This document shows positions 1 to 9,871 of a stretch of DNA of 64,000 nt, in pieces. This DNA is from Lactobacillus sp. UBA5804 (GTDB lineage: Bacteria; Bacillota; Bacilli; Lactobacillales; Lactobacillaceae): NCBI GenBank assembly GCA_002418055.1, contig DIDI01000006.1, positions 46,253 to 110,252 of the forward strand, read 5' to 3'. Both the position numbers and the translations under genes were made by a program. Within the stretch, counting starts at the first letter, position 1; the number at the start of each line of letters is the position of its first letter. The notes beneath the pieces are model-generated. The model worked only from the letters and a program-made list of their open reading frames with translations, searched no databases and was not told the origin of the DNA.

Positions 1-1
1 G

Positions 2-433
2 CCAGAGCTGATTTTAGCGTCGATTTTTAAGCCAGTGATGCAGCGACTTGTCTTTATGGCTAAAAACCAAAGTCAAAATGTGTCGTTGGTTAAAGTGCCA
101 GAGCTTAAGGGTAAAAAAATTGGAGCGGCGACACGCCTGGCTAAAGAACATGATTTCGAACTCGTCAATTTAAACACGGGTCATAGCATACTAGCTCAGA
201 GTACTGTCGCCAATCAAACCTTAGTTGCTGGTTCTAGATTACTTGTGACCAGTAATGGCCCACTGATAATGCCTACTATGAATGGTTGGACGACAGCTAA
301 TCTAGAAAGTTTTACTAAATTGACGGGGATTAAGGTGAGCCAACGCGGAAGTGGAAAAGTTATCTCACAGTCAATTTCACCCGGAGCCAAGCTTAAATCA
401 AAACAAGTTATTCGCGTTAAGTTAAAGGAGTAA
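2..433 (+). CDS. Penicillin-binding protein, C-terminal PASTA region (partial, 5' end outside window)
   Basis: The reading frame is open from the first bases of the window, so only the last 143 residues of the protein are present. They begin with the end of a transpeptidase-like helix (PELILASIFKP) and continue as two PASTA repeats, roughly VPELKGKK to VTSNGP and MPTMNGWT to RVKLKE. PASTA repeats at the C-terminus of a class B PBP directly before mraY are typical of the PBP2x/FtsI orthologue of Firmicutes, which cross-links septal peptidoglycan outside the membrane. The catalytic serine motifs lie upstream and cannot be checked. The stop is 6 bases before mraY, so the two are co-transcribed. 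Confidence 0.85.
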   Translation, partial: PELILASIFKPVMQRLVFMAKNQSQNVSLVKVPELKGKKIGAATRLAKEHDFELVNLNTGHSILAQSTVANQTLVAGSRLLVTSNGPLIMPTMNGWTTANLESFTKLTGIKVSQRGSGKVISQSISPGAKLKSKQVIRVKLKE

Positions 434-439
434 GCTCAA

Positions 440-1399
440 ATGCTGCAGAGCACAATTGCATTAATTAGTTCACTAGTTATTACGGCTATTTTGTTACCAT
501 GGCTGATTATTTATATGCATGCTAATAAGGAAGGCCAAGAGATTCGTGATGAGGGTCCTAAATGGCATCAAAAGAAGAGCGGGACGCCAACTATGGGCGG
601 AACCGTTTTCGTCCTAGCAGCAGCCCTTTCAACGGTTTGGGTCACCATCTGGCAAGGAGTGATGAGCAAGACTGTTTGGATTTTATTGATTAGTTTGCTT
701 GGTTATGGCATTATCGGGTTCTTAGATGATGGTTTGAAGTTACACTTCAAACGAAACTTGGGGCTACGTGCCTGGCAGAAGTTGTTACTCCAAATTTTAA
801 TTGCAGTCGTCATTGTCTTGATTGCGACTTCTGATGGGTTTGGTTTCAAGCTATGGCTGCCTATCCTGGGAGTTACCACAAGTATTGGCCTCTTCACGAT
901 CTTCACGATTATCTGGCTGGTGGGTTATTCTAACGCAGTCAATTTATCTGATGGAATAGATGGGTTAGCCACTGGACTTACAATTATTGCTTACGGAACT
1001 TATGCTTATCTCGCTTATCGTCAGCACCAAATTGCTATCTTAACTTATTGTTTAGCAATTATTGGTGGGTTAATTGCCTTCTTCATTTTTAATCATAAAC
1101 CAGCCAAGATTTTTATGGGTGATGCAGGCTCACTCGCACTAGGTGGTGGTTTGGCAGCCGTGTCACTATTCTTAAATCGCCCATGGTCCCTCCTATTAAT
1201 TGGGATTGTGTTTGTTTGTGAAACAGCAAGTGTTATGATGCAAGTTGCATCGTTTCAACTTACTGGTAAACGAATTTTTAAGATGACCCCGATTCACCAT
1301 CACTTTGAGATGTTGGGGTGGTCAGAATGGAAAGTTGATTTTGTGTTCTGGTTAGTTGGCTTAATTGGCAGTGCTATTTATTTAATGATTTGGGGTTAA
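440..1399 (+). CDS. mraY: Phospho-N-acetylmuramoyl-pentapeptide-transferase (MraY)
   Basis: Integral membrane enzyme that moves phospho-MurNAc-pentapeptide from UDP onto undecaprenyl phosphate to make lipid I. The 319-residue length is normal for the family and the protein is almost entirely hydrophobic helices (about ten). Family motifs are visible: an aspartate pair in [36 protein letters not shown] and the C-terminal HHHFE. It sits between the PBP gene and murD in the standard dcw order. Confidence 0.97.
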   Translation: MLQSTIALISSLVITAILLPWLIIYMHANKEGQEIRDEGPKWHQKKSGTPTMGGTVFVLAAALSTVWVTIWQGVMSKTVWILLISLLGYGIIGFLDDGLKLHFKRNLGLRAWQKLLLQILIAVVIVLIATSDGFGFKLWLPILGVTTSIGLFTIFTIIWLVGYSNAVNLSDGIDGLATGLTIIAYGTYAYLAYRQHQIAILTYCLAIIGGLIAFFIFNHKPAKIFMGDAGSLALGGGLAAVSLFLNRPWSLLLIGIVFVCETASVMMQVASFQLTGKRIFKMTPIHHHFEMLGWSEWKVDFVFWLVGLIGSAIYLMIWG

Positions 1400-1409
1400 A
1401 ACAAATAAA

Positions 1410-2789
1410 ATGAAATTAATCAAGACGTATCGCAATAAAAAGATCTTAGTTCTGGGACTAGGTAAGAGTGGCTTTGCTGTTAGTCAGTTGTTACTCAAAC
1501 TAGATGCCGTCATTACGCTAAACGATCAAGCCGATTTGTCACATAATGCCAAGGCAGCTGCGCTAACCAAGGCAGGTGTTACTGTTATTGGCGGGCACCA
1601 TCCGGTTGAAATCTTGGCTGCTGAACATTTTGATTATCTAGTTAAAAATCCTGGCATTTCGTATGACAACCCGATGGTTAAAGCGGCACTCGCGTTAAAA
1701 ATTCCGGTTTTGACTGAACCACAAATTGCGCTAGCTTGTAGTGAAGCACCCTATGTTTGTGTGACTGGTTCAAATGGCAAAACTACTACGGTCATGCTCA
1801 CACAGCAAATCTTAGAAGCGCATCTTGCTAAGTCAGGTCATCATGCCTATGCTGTAGGGAATATTGGGGTACCTATTTCTGAGGTTGTTCCTAAGGCCAC
1901 AAGAGACGACGTGTTGGTGGTTGAAATTTCCAGTTTTCAGTTGCTGGGTGTGACCGATATTAAACCTAAGGTCGCTGCTATTGTTGATATTTATCACAAT
2001 GTCCATCTCGATTATCACAAGACCTTTGATAACTATGTCCAAGCTAAATTAAATGTGACCCGCTTCCAAACAGCTGATCAATATTTCTTAGCTAACTATG
2101 ATCAAAAGGATATCTTGAAACAGGAATTAGCCCTGACTAAAGCTAAAGTGCTTACTTTTTCTGAGCAAGATCAGCAAGCCGATTATTTTGTGGGTAATGA
2201 ATTTTTGGCCAGTCAATCTGACCAAATTATGAAGATTGATGATGTTAAACTGCCAGGAATGCATAACCTGCAAAATAGTCTGATTGCGATTGCTATCAGC
2301 CAACTAATGGGGGCTGATAAGGCCGATATTGTCCACGTCTTAAGTACCTTTGCTGGTGCTGAGCATCGTTTGCAATATGTAATGACTTTAGCGGGTCGTA
2401 AAGTCTATAATGACTCTAAGTCAACTAATATTGAAGCGGCTGGTGTCGCCATTCCTGCGTTTAAGGCCCCTGAGGTATGGATTGCTGGGGGCTTGGACCG
2501 CGGTTTCGTTTTTGATGAATTAGTTCCACTCATTAAGGCCCATGTAAAGGCTGCGGTGCTTTACGGCGAAGCACGTTATTTACTTGCAGATGCTTGCCGG
2601 AAGGCCGGTGTTAAAACTATCGTAATTGAAGACACCTTGCAAGCGGCTGTTCCAGCAGCTTATGGCTTAAGTGAGCCAGGTGATGTCCTGTTATTCTCAC
2701 CAGCGTGTGCATCATGGGATCAGTTTCGGACTTTTGAAGAACGTGGCGAATATTTCGTTAATTTTGTAAAGGAATTAAAGACTAAATAA
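1410..2789 (+). CDS. murD: UDP-N-acetylmuramoyl-L-alanine--D-glutamate ligase (MurD)
   Basis: Cytoplasmic Mur ligase that adds D-glutamate to UDP-MurNAc-L-Ala using ATP. At 459 residues it is full length. The N-terminal Rossmann-like part starts with KKILVLGLGKSG, the central ATPase domain carries the GSNGKTTTV P-loop near residue 120, and the C-terminal domain has the HRLQYV and NDSKSTN motifs used for substrate contact. Its stop codon overlaps the murG start by one base, indicating translational coupling. Confidence 0.97.
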   Translation: MKLIKTYRNKKILVLGLGKSGFAVSQLLLKLDAVITLNDQADLSHNAKAAALTKAGVTVIGGHHPVEILAAEHFDYLVKNPGISYDNPMVKAALALKIPVLTEPQIALACSEAPYVCVTGSNGKTTTVMLTQQILEAHLAKSGHHAYAVGNIGVPISEVVPKATRDDVLVVEISSFQLLGVTDIKPKVAAIVDIYHNVHLDYHKTFDNYVQAKLNVTRFQTADQYFLANYDQKDILKQELALTKAKVLTFSEQDQQADYFVGNEFLASQSDQIMKIDDVKLPGMHNLQNSLIAIAISQLMGADKADIVHVLSTFAGAEHRLQYVMTLAGRKVYNDSKSTNIEAAGVAIPAFKAPEVWIAGGLDRGFVFDELVPLIKAHVKAAVLYGEARYLLADACRKAGVKTIVIEDTLQAAVPAAYGLSEPGDVLLFSPACASWDQFRTFEERGEYFVNFVKELKTK

Positions 2790-3892
2790 TGAAGATTATT
2801 TTTACAGGTGGTGGCACTGGTGGTCACATTTATCCAATTTTAGCTATTATCAATCAGTTAAAAGAGCGCGGGTTAGCTAAAAATGATGATATTTTATTTG
2901 TGGGAACAGAAAAAGGCTTGGAATCTAAAATTGTTCCTGCAGCTGGAATTAATTTCAAAACTATCAAAATTCAAGGCTTTAACCGGAAGCACCCATTGAA
3001 GAATTTTGAAACCATTGAACTTTTCCTTAAAGCAACTAAGCGTGCCCGTGAATTAATACGCGAATTTAAGCCTGATTTAGTTTTAGGAACTGGTGGCTAT
3101 GTCAGTGGCGCTATCGTTTATGAGGCGGCTAAACTCAAGATTCCTACAATGATTCATGAGTCTAATAGTGTTGTAGGACTGGCCAATAAATTTTTAGCAC
3201 ATTATGTGGATCGGATTTGCTATACCTTTGATGAGGCGGCTAAACAATTCTCTGAAAAGAAAAAGTTGGTTAAAACTGGAAATCCTCGTTCACAACAGGT
3301 ACTGAATATTAATGCGACACCCGTTGAACTGACCGATTTAGGTTTAGATCCAGCAATTCCAACAGTATTAGTATTTGGTGGTTCACGCGGGGCCCTTGCG
3401 ATTAACCGCATTATGCTACAGTCGCTAAAAGATTTACGCGAGAAGCCATATCAACTGATTTGGGCTACCGGGACATATTATTATGATGCTATCCAAAAAA
3501 AATTGGTTGATTATTCTTTAGGAACTAACATCAAAATTTTGCCTTACATTAAAAATATGCCAGGTTTATTACCAGAAATGACGTGTGTGGTGGCACGTTC
3601 AGGGGCAACCAGTATTGCTGAATTTACTGCTTTAGGGGTCCCAGCAATTTTAATCCCTAGTCCCAACGTTACACATAATCACCAAATGAAAAATGCCCAA
3701 GATTTAGAAGATCAGGGTGCTGCATTAGTGATTCCAGAAGATGATTTGAATCCTAATAATTTTATAGCTTCAATTGATCATCTCTTGCTCGATACTAAGG
3801 CTGCCCATGAGATGGCAATCGCTTCCAAGAAAATTGGGACGCCTGATTCAGCTGATCAAGTTATTAGAGTGATGCAAGCCATTATTCGCTAA
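2789..3892 (+). CDS. murG: UDP-GlcNAc:lipid I GlcNAc transferase (MurG)
   Basis: Membrane-associated GT28 glycosyltransferase that converts lipid I to lipid II at the inner face of the membrane. The 367-residue protein opens with the glycine-rich FTGGGTGGHIYP loop that contacts lipid I, and the C-terminal half contains the donor-binding segment around GATSIAEFTALGVPAILIP with the downstream NHQMKNA. The length is normal. It directly follows murD and is 31 bases ahead of divIB. Confidence 0.97.
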   Translation: MKIIFTGGGTGGHIYPILAIINQLKERGLAKNDDILFVGTEKGLESKIVPAAGINFKTIKIQGFNRKHPLKNFETIELFLKATKRARELIREFKPDLVLGTGGYVSGAIVYEAAKLKIPTMIHESNSVVGLANKFLAHYVDRICYTFDEAAKQFSEKKKLVKTGNPRSQQVLNINATPVELTDLGLDPAIPTVLVFGGSRGALAINRIMLQSLKDLREKPYQLIWATGTYYYDAIQKKLVDYSLGTNIKILPYIKNMPGLLPEMTCVVARSGATSIAEFTALGVPAILIPSPNVTHNHQMKNAQDLEDQGAALVIPEDDLNPNNFIASIDHLLLDTKAAHEMAIASKKIGTPDSADQVIRVMQAIIR

Positions 3893-3923
3893 CAAATTTG
3901 AAGCGTTAAGGGGGTGAAGTAGG

Positions 3924-4784
3924 TTGCCAAAAAAGCGATTAACTAAAATTGATCCTGATGAAAAAATCTCACGGTATATTAATCATGAACAGAATCAGTG
4001 TCCAGACCGCCATAAAAAACTCTCTGCTTCACTCGCCCACTTGCGTGCAGAGCGTCATCGGTCATTAACACGTCGATTGGGTGCCTTTCTAGCGATTGCG
4101 GTGCTGACAATTGTCGGTCTGGGCTATTATGTCTCTCCTTTAGCTAACATTGCTAGTATTAAGGTAACTGGGGCACAGGAATTACCAGCACGTGAGCTGG
4201 TGCAACATTCCGGCATTAGTGCTAAAGGAAAGCTAGTTGATTATTTGCTAGATCAGGGCAGAATTAGCCGTCGATTAACTAGCCAATACCCAGAGCTAGC
4301 CTCGGTACAGTTACAAGTACAGGGAATCAATCAATTGGTCATTATGCTACATGAGCGTCCCACTGTCGGTTATCTAAAAACTGCGCATGGGTTTAGGCGC
4401 TTGTTAAACAGCGGGCGTTTAGGAACACAGGTTCTAACTTGGTCAGAAGTTGATCAGTCACGTCCATTGTTTATCAATTATGAAAAGCCACAATTCTTAA
4501 AGCGTGATTTGCACCTGTTTAAGTTATTGCCAGAAGAATTCCAAGATCAAGTTAAATTGATTAGTGGCCGCACCAGCCGCGGGGCCCAAGTCGTTTATGT
4601 CATGAAGAATGGTAATGTAGTTATAGGCAATATTGATACTTTTAAAAATAAAGTGAAGTATTATGATGCTATTAGCGCGAAGGCTGGGAAATACAGTTTA
4701 GTGGACTTGGAAGTCGGCGCTTTTACTCGACCACTAACCAGCAATGAAATGAAAGCATACGATATTCGAAATCATGTATCATAA
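3924..4784 (+). CDS. divIB: Cell division protein DivIB/FtsQ
   Basis: Bitopic division protein of the FtsQLB-type complex that links early Z-ring proteins to septal wall synthesis. It has a charged cytoplasmic N-terminus of about 50 residues, one membrane helix around residues 53-72 (FLAIAVLTIVGLGYYV), then a POTRA-like region starting near SIKVTGAQELP and a beta domain. I take the TTG start at 3924 because GGGGTGA lies just upstream and the mature-looking protein follows at once. The position between murG and ftsA is the classic one. Sequence conservation in this family is low, so identification relies partly on topology and context. Confidence 0.9.
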   Translation: MPKKRLTKIDPDEKISRYINHEQNQCPDRHKKLSASLAHLRAERHRSLTRRLGAFLAIAVLTIVGLGYYVSPLANIASIKVTGAQELPARELVQHSGISAKGKLVDYLLDQGRISRRLTSQYPELASVQLQVQGINQLVIMLHERPTVGYLKTAHGFRRLLNSGRLGTQVLTWSEVDQSRPLFINYEKPQFLKRDLHLFKLLPEEFQDQVKLISGRTSRGAQVVYVMKNGNVVIGNIDTFKNKVKYYDAISAKAGKYSLVDLEVGAFTRPLTSNEMKAYDIRNHVS

Positions 4785-4834
4785 TCGGATATATGGTGAA
4801 ATTTCGGTAACTATATGTTAATGGGGGCTTAATT

Positions 4835-6190
4835 TTGAAAAATCAAAACTTGTTAGTGGGCCTAGATATTGGCACCACTAGTATCAAAGCAGTTATCGCA
4901 GACAATGGGAAAGTCATTGGCTCAGTCACAACTCCCAATAATGGTATGCGGCATGGTCAAATTGTGGATATTGATGAAACAGCCGGTGCGATTAAGCGAG
5001 CTTTACAAGATGTTTCTGACAAGTTGGGCCAGCCCATTCATCGCGTGGTAACCGGTTTACCCGTCGGAATGTTACAACTAGAGGCGGCTACTGGGCTTAT
5101 CAATGTCGGTGAATCTGGGGTTGAAGTAACTAGCAAGGATGTCAAGCGCGTCTTACAGGCAGCAATTCGTTCAGCTGTAAAAGATGGGCGTGAGGCTGTT
5201 TCATATCTTCCCAGCCGCTTTATCATTGATGGCAAAACTAACGTTGACGATCCACGCAAGATGATTGCCCATTCATTAGCAGTTAACGGCATTTTGCTGA
5301 CCGCGCCAAGCAGCTCATTACACAATTTAAAGAAAGCAATCGAACGGGCAGGTGTGTTCAATAACTTCTTTGTTCCAACGCCATTAGCGATTGCGAGTGT
5401 TGCTTTGGATGAGGGTGAACGTACCTTTGGTGCGATTATTCTTGATTTCGGTGGCGGAATGACATCTGCGACCGTCATTCATCAGGGTCAAATTAAATAT
5501 GCGAGTGTTGATTTAGAAGGTGGTAGTGATATCACCCATGATATTTCGGTGGTACTATCGACTTCTAATAAAGAGGCTGAGCAGGCGAAAGTTGATTATG
5601 GTTTTGCTTTACCAAGTCTAGCATCAACTAAGTCACAATTTGCAGTACGCACGGTTGGTAAAACCGAACAACAATTAGTTGATGAAGCCTATCTGACTGA
5701 AATTATCAATGCGCGTTTGGAACAAATTGTCTCACGTCTTGGTAAGGGATTGAAAAAACATGATGCCCTGAAATTGCCTGGTGGTGTCATTATTACCGGT
5801 GGGACTAGTTTACTTGAAGGGCTCGACACTTTAGTGGCCAATCGGCTGAATGTTAAAGCACGAGTCTTTCAACCAGATCAGTTGGGGATGCATAGCCCAG
5901 CATATGCAGCTGCATATGGAATTATCAACTATTCAAACAAGATGTCAGATATTGACTTCATGGCTAATAGTGCTATTTATGGGACTGAAGTTTTGTCGGA
6001 TCAAGCTGAAATGCAACTAAAAAAAGAACGATCTGCAAAAAGACGACCTATCCTTAGTGAAATAAAAGCTCAAGACGATTATAATGAAAGTAATATGTCG
6101 GTAACTAAAACTGTTTCTGACCAAAAACAAGATAGTAATAAGAAAGAGAAAAAGAGTTTCGGTAGTTTCTTCAAGAAGTTCTTTGATTAA
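4835..6190 (+). CDS. ftsA: Cell division protein FtsA
   Basis: Actin-like ATPase that anchors FtsZ to the membrane and recruits later division proteins. The N-terminal phosphate loop GLDIGTTSIKA, a second nucleotide-binding segment (IILDFGGGMTS) and GGVIITGGTSLLEG are present. The 451-residue chain ends in a charged, flexible stretch followed by KKEKKSFGSFFKKFFD, the amphipathic membrane-targeting helix. The start is TTG with GGGGG about ten bases upstream. ftsZ follows after 13 bases. Confidence 0.97.
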   Translation: MKNQNLLVGLDIGTTSIKAVIADNGKVIGSVTTPNNGMRHGQIVDIDETAGAIKRALQDVSDKLGQPIHRVVTGLPVGMLQLEAATGLINVGESGVEVTSKDVKRVLQAAIRSAVKDGREAVSYLPSRFIIDGKTNVDDPRKMIAHSLAVNGILLTAPSSSLHNLKKAIERAGVFNNFFVPTPLAIASVALDEGERTFGAIILDFGGGMTSATVIHQGQIKYASVDLEGGSDITHDISVVLSTSNKEAEQAKVDYGFALPSLASTKSQFAVRTVGKTEQQLVDEAYLTEIINARLEQIVSRLGKGLKKHDALKLPGGVIITGGTSLLEGLDTLVANRLNVKARVFQPDQLGMHSPAYAAAYGIINYSNKMSDIDFMANSAIYGTEVLSDQAEMQLKKERSAKRRPILSEIKAQDDYNESNMSVTKTVSDQKQDSNKKEKKSFGSFFKKFFD

Positions 6191-6203
6191 AGGTGGTTAT
6201 TAG

Positions 6204-7550
6204 ATGGATTTTACGTTCGATTCAGATGACAACAAAAGCGCTGTTATTAAGGTAATCGGTGTCGGTGGAGCTGGTGGTAATGCCGTTAACCGAATGATTG
6301 ATGACGGGGTACAAGGTGTTTCATTTATTGCTGCAAATACCGATGTTCAAGCATTGAATAGCAATAAAGCAGAAGATAAGATTCAATTAGGGCCGAAGTT
6401 GACTCGCGGCTTAGGAGCTGGTTCTCATCCTGAGGTTGGCCAGAAGGCAGCTGAAGAGAGTGAACAAACCATTGAGGATGCCTTGAAGGGCGCTGATATG
6501 ATTTTTATTACGGCCGGAATGGGTGGCGGTACTGGTACTGGCGCCGCCGCCGTTGTTGCTAAAATTGCACGTGAAACCGGTGCTTTAACAGTTGGGGTAG
6601 TGACTCGGCCATTTAGCTTCGAAGGACCACGTCGTTCTAAGAATGCGACTGAGGGAATTACGCAATTAAAGCAATATGTTGATACGCTAGTCATTATTGC
6701 TAATAACCGTTTACTTGAGATGGTAGATAAAAAGACACCAATGATGGATGCTTTCAAAGAAGCTGATAATGTCTTGAAGCAGGGTGTACAAGGGATTTCT
6801 GACCTGATTACCTCAACCGACTATGTTAACTTAGATTTTGCTGATGTTAAGACTGTCATGGAGGATCAAGGTGCTGCCTTAATGGGAATCGGTCGTGCTA
6901 ATGGTGAAAATCGGACTGTGGAAGCCACTAAACTGGCTATTTCATCACCATTACTTGAGGTTTCGATTGATGGTGCCAAGCAGGTGCTATTGAATATTAC
7001 CGGTGGTCCAGACTTGACTTTGTTTGAAGCACAGGATGCTTCAGAAATCGTTTCTAAAGCTGCTGGAGATGATGTCAATATTATCTTTGGGACCTCGATT
7101 AATCCTAACCTAGGGGATGAAGTGGTTGTTACTGTTATTGCCACTGGAATTGATTCAGTGGCTGAGTTAGAAGCTTCAAAGCAATTGCCAGGGCGTAGTC
7201 ATCAACTTCAGGCTAAGCCGGCAAGCGTTAATTCAGCAGCTGTATCTAGCTCGCGTACCGCTAATACGACAACTAGTGAATCTCAAACGAAACCCGTTGC
7301 TAAGCCGGATCAGGCAGATTCTACTGTAAAATCAGCAACTATGGTTGACCCTACTAGTGTTTGGGGATTGAACGATACCAGCAGTGTGAAACGTCCAGAT
7401 CCCGTGGCACCAACCACAGATGATAATGATGCCGATGTTTTTGGTAGCGAGGATGGCGAAGATATTTCTCAAATTGAGACCAGCATCCAGGAAGATGATG
7501 AGCACAGTAACAATTCGATTCCATTCTTTAAACATCGTAGCGAGAATTAG
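6204..7550 (+). CDS. ftsZ: Cell division protein FtsZ
   Basis: Tubulin-like GTPase that polymerises into the Z ring. The tubulin signature GGGTGTG is at residues 107-113, with the N-terminal [14 protein letters not shown] loop and the T7-loop region [11 protein letters not shown]. The globular domain ends near residue 320. It is followed by a long Ser/Thr/Ala-rich and then acidic linker of about 110 residues and a C-terminal peptide ([12 protein letters not shown]) that corresponds to the conserved tail bound by FtsA and SepF. The total of 448 residues is longer than in Bacillus mainly because of this linker. Confidence 0.98.
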   Translation: MDFTFDSDDNKSAVIKVIGVGGAGGNAVNRMIDDGVQGVSFIAANTDVQALNSNKAEDKIQLGPKLTRGLGAGSHPEVGQKAAEESEQTIEDALKGADMIFITAGMGGGTGTGAAAVVAKIARETGALTVGVVTRPFSFEGPRRSKNATEGITQLKQYVDTLVIIANNRLLEMVDKKTPMMDAFKEADNVLKQGVQGISDLITSTDYVNLDFADVKTVMEDQGAALMGIGRANGENRTVEATKLAISSPLLEVSIDGAKQVLLNITGGPDLTLFEAQDASEIVSKAAGDDVNIIFGTSINPNLGDEVVVTVIATGIDSVAELEASKQLPGRSHQLQAKPASVNSAAVSSSRTANTTTSESQTKPVAKPDQADSTVKSATMVDPTSVWGLNDTSSVKRPDPVAPTTDDNDADVFGSEDGEDISQIETSIQEDDEHSNNSIPFFKHRSEN

Positions 7551-7563
7551 TAAGGAGTAAATT

Positions 7564-8001
7564 ATGCTTTCAGAAAAATTTAACCATTTTTTTGGTTTGA
7601 ACGACGAAAAGGATGATTCTGCATACGAGGATCAATTTGATGAAGCAACAGATGAGACTGCTAACTCATTAGGAAATTCGCTTAATCGGGACAATGTTGT
7701 TCCAATTAAACAAGGACTTAATGCAACTAAAAGTCAAATCATCCTCTATGAACCACGTGTTTATTCAGATGCCAAGGATGTTGCCCAAAATTTGTTAGCT
7801 AATAAAGCCGTCATTATTAATTTTGGCAGAATGGAAGATGAATCTGCTCGAAGGGTTGTTGATTTTGTTACTGGTACGGTTTACGCTTTGGGTGGCAAAA
7901 TTCAACGAATTGGCGACAAGATTTTTTTGGCAACACCACCTAAATTCTCAACAGATGGCAAAATTAGTGAGTTGCTCGATAAAAAGGATAGTTTAAGCTA
8001 A
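7564..8001 (+). CDS. sepF: Cell division protein SepF
   Basis: Membrane-binding, ring-forming partner of FtsZ that acts as an additional Z-ring anchor in Gram-positives. The N-terminal residues (MLSEKFNHFFGL) form the short amphipathic helix, an acidic low-complexity linker covers about residues 15-60, and the C-terminal domain contains LYEPRVYSDAKDVAQNL, VIINFGRM and the FVTGTVYALGG segment typical of the family. The 145-residue length is normal. It is 13 bases after ftsZ and abuts ylmG. Confidence 0.95.
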   Translation: MLSEKFNHFFGLNDEKDDSAYEDQFDEATDETANSLGNSLNRDNVVPIKQGLNATKSQIILYEPRVYSDAKDVAQNLLANKAVIINFGRMEDESARRVVDFVTGTVYALGGKIQRIGDKIFLATPPKFSTDGKISELLDKKDSLS

Positions 8002-8285
8002 TGTGGTTGTTGTACCAGCTGATTAACTGGATTATTTGGATGTATAGTTTGCTTATCGTAATTGATGCCATCTTTAGTTGGATGCCAATGTTACGTGATT
8101 CAGTTTTAGGTCAATTTTTGGCAAGAGCTGTTGATCCGTATTTAAACTTGTTTCGTCGCGGTCCGGTAGCTCGCTTAGCGTATAGTAGTGGGATTGATTT
8201 GTCGACTATTATTGGCTTATTCATTTTGTATATGTTGCAGAATTTATTGAGTGACTTAATTTTTAGGTTAATTCTCCATGTTTAA
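8001..8285 (+). CDS. ylmG: YggT-family membrane protein (YlmG)
   Basis: Small protein of 94 residues with two hydrophobic helices flanking a short polar loop (SWMPMLRDSVLGQFLARAVD) that carries the YggT-type D-P-Y-L motif (DPYLNLFRR). The family is conserved next to sepF in Gram-positives, and is linked genetically to nucleoid and septum organisation, but its biochemical role is unknown. The start overlaps the sepF stop by one base and its end overlaps ylmH. Confidence 0.92.
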   Translation: MWLLYQLINWIIWMYSLLIVIDAIFSWMPMLRDSVLGQFLARAVDPYLNLFRRGPVARLAYSSGIDLSTIIGLFILYMLQNLLSDLIFRLILHV

Positions 8286-9081
8286 AAAGCAGGCAAGTAG
8301 TTACTATGCTCACTTTGCGGCATCGGAACGTAGCGAGGTCGACTATTTAGTCGGCCTTTTTAATCGGTTTCTTTTTAAAAGTATTCCGATTTTAACCCCC
8401 TTTTTAGATCCGCGTGAACGTTTTATGTTGAAAATGATTGTCGGTCATGAGGCGCAAGTGACTGGATGGGGTGGCTATCTGCACGCTGAACGGCAACGTG
8501 TTTATCTGACGCCAAATACAGTGGCAACACCAGCAGCAAATTTTAAAGTGATCCCAATTGAAATCAGTTATCCAAGCAAGTATGCCCAATTAACGCATAG
8601 TGATATTTTAGGTGCTTTGGCAAATGTGGGGATCGCTTTACCTAATTTTGGTGATATTATTACGGATGGTCATGGAAATTGGCAATTTTTTGTCATTGCG
8701 CGGTTACAATCGTATCTGTGTCAGCAAGTAACGCACATAGGCCGAGTTCACGTGACTTTAAATGCCGTTGCTGAGGATGCAGTAATCATACCTCAAGATG
8801 ATAGCTTACTGCTTACGACAGTCGCTGCAGCAATGCGGCTTGATGCGGTGCTAGCCAGCATTACTCACAAGAGTAGGGGTCAAATTAAAAAATTGATTTT
8901 GCAGCATGCCGTGAAGTTAAATTGGCATAATGTTACAGGTTCTAATATAATATTAACTATTGGAGATGTTATTAGCTTACGACATTTTGGTCGAGTTGAA
9001 ATTGACCAATTTGGGGTAACTAAGAAAGAAAAGTATAGGGTGGTGTATAAACTTTGGCAAACAAAAAACACACGATCATAA
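8278..9081 (+). CDS. ylmH: S4-domain RNA-binding protein YlmH
   Basis: A 267-residue protein with an N-terminal YlmH-type domain and a C-terminal S4 RNA-binding domain beginning near residue 181 (MRLDAVLASITHKSRGQIKKLI and following, with VISLRHFGRVEI at the end). YlmH proteins have been associated with ribosome rescue or nascent-chain handling at stalled 50S subunits, which is family knowledge and not visible here. The location in the division cluster between ylmG and divIVA is conserved. The gene overlaps ylmG by 8 bases and divIVA by 28 bases. Confidence 0.93.
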   Translation: MFKKQASSYYAHFAASERSEVDYLVGLFNRFLFKSIPILTPFLDPRERFMLKMIVGHEAQVTGWGGYLHAERQRVYLTPNTVATPAANFKVIPIEISYPSKYAQLTHSDILGALANVGIALPNFGDIITDGHGNWQFFVIARLQSYLCQQVTHIGRVHVTLNAVAEDAVIIPQDDSLLLTTVAAAMRLDAVLASITHKSRGQIKKLILQHAVKLNWHNVTGSNIILTIGDVISLRHFGRVEIDQFGVTKKEKYRVVYKLWQTKNTRS

Positions 9082-9647
9082 CACCGATAGCGATTCATGA
9101 TAAGCATTTTAAACGGACAGGTGGTGGCTATAATGCTAATCAAGTGGATGCTTTTTTAGATGCTTTGATTGATGACTATAGTGATACGCTTGATCAGTTA
9201 ATCGATTTGAAAAATGAAAATTATAGTCTGAAACAGGAAATCGCCAAGCTAAAAAATCAATCGCAGACGCGTCGTGTTGTCCATTCAGCTAAAACTGTTG
9301 TCGCTGCAAAGGCTGAAGTGACTAATATGGTTGCAGATGCGCAGGTAGACTTTGACCAGCTGAAACAAGATATGGCTAAGTTAGACGCTGAAAATACGGC
9401 ATTTCGCACAAAGATGGCAAAAATTTTAGCAGATGAGTCAGTTGAAGTAATCAACGATCACCAGACCAAGCATCAGGGTGCGGTTGACAAAACCCCTGTT
9501 TCTAGCGTAAACTCAATGGAAGATTCGGTTGTTGCTAATCTGATTCAAGCAGATTCGACTGAAACACAACAGCCAGAGTTACATCCAAGACGATCAAAGC
9601 GTAGCGCGATGACAATTGTCTTTCATGATCATTCTTCAAAAAAATAA
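9054..9647 (+). CDS. divIVA: Septum/pole-associated coiled-coil protein DivIVA
   Basis: DivIVA binds negatively curved membrane at septa and poles and organises cell-wall synthesis. The N-terminal lipid-binding signature is clear (ITPIAIHDKHFKRTGGGYN, then VDAFLDALIDDY), followed by heptad-rich coiled coil around residues 40-75 and 95-130 and a charged, disordered tail ending RRSKRSAMTIVFHDHSSKK. I accept the TTG start at 9054 because AGGGTGG lies about nine bases upstream and no ATG gives the complete N-terminal motif. The 197-residue length is in the usual range for lactobacilli. Confidence 0.93.
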   Translation: MANKKHTIITPIAIHDKHFKRTGGGYNANQVDAFLDALIDDYSDTLDQLIDLKNENYSLKQEIAKLKNQSQTRRVVHSAKTVVAAKAEVTNMVADAQVDFDQLKQDMAKLDAENTAFRTKMAKILADESVEVINDHQTKHQGAVDKTPVSSVNSMEDSVVANLIQADSTETQQPELHPRRSKRSAMTIVFHDHSSKK

Positions 9648-9660
9648 ATAGGACTTGACA

Positions 9661-9854
9661 GTCAAATAAAGTAGCAAGTCAGCGAGTTAGTGGTGGTGTG
9701 AGGCTAGCAGTAAAGTAAGCTATGGCATTGATCAGCTGCGGTAATTGAAGTCCAACGTTTTTTTGCACGATACGCAAAAGTAAGTGGGGCAGTAATGCTC
9801 AATTTAGGTGGTACCACGGGTAGCTTCGTCCTAAACTAGGACGGGGCTTTTTTT
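9661..9854 (+). promoter_or_regulatory. T-box leader of ileS (tRNA-Ile sensing)
   Basis: The leader holds the T-box sequence AGGTGGTACCACG (core TGGTACCACG at 9809-9818) and a stem I distal motif GGTGGTGTGAGG (9692-9703). An ATC triplet at 9731-9733, in the right place for the specifier loop, would read tRNA-Ile. The T-box is followed at once by an intrinsic terminator: AGCTTCGTCCT (9822-9832) pairs with AGGACGGGGCT (9838-9848), then a T run. Known mechanism: uncharged tRNA pairs with specifier and T-box and stabilises the antiterminator, so ileS is expressed on isoleucine shortage. The specifier is inferred by position. No convincing promoter was seen between divIVA and the leader. Confidence 0.93.
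9822..9854 (+). terminator. T-box regulated terminator before ileS
   Basis: Eleven-base-pair stem with two G-U pairs, loop of five bases and a run of seven T. The left arm follows directly on the T-box bulge, so antiterminator and terminator are mutually exclusive. Confidence 0.9.
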
Positions 9855-9871
9855 CTTTTGGAAGGATAAAA

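Noticed and set aside
5038..5478. Open frame of about 146 codons on the - strand inside ftsA
   Set aside because: Lies entirely opposite a well-supported gene, lacks a ribosome site and has the low-complexity Ser/Ala/Pro composition of an antisense shadow.
9655..9660. TTGACA as a -35 box for the ileS leader
   Set aside because: No -10-like sequence occurs 16-18 bases downstream, and the T-box stem I begins there. The promoter is left unassigned.
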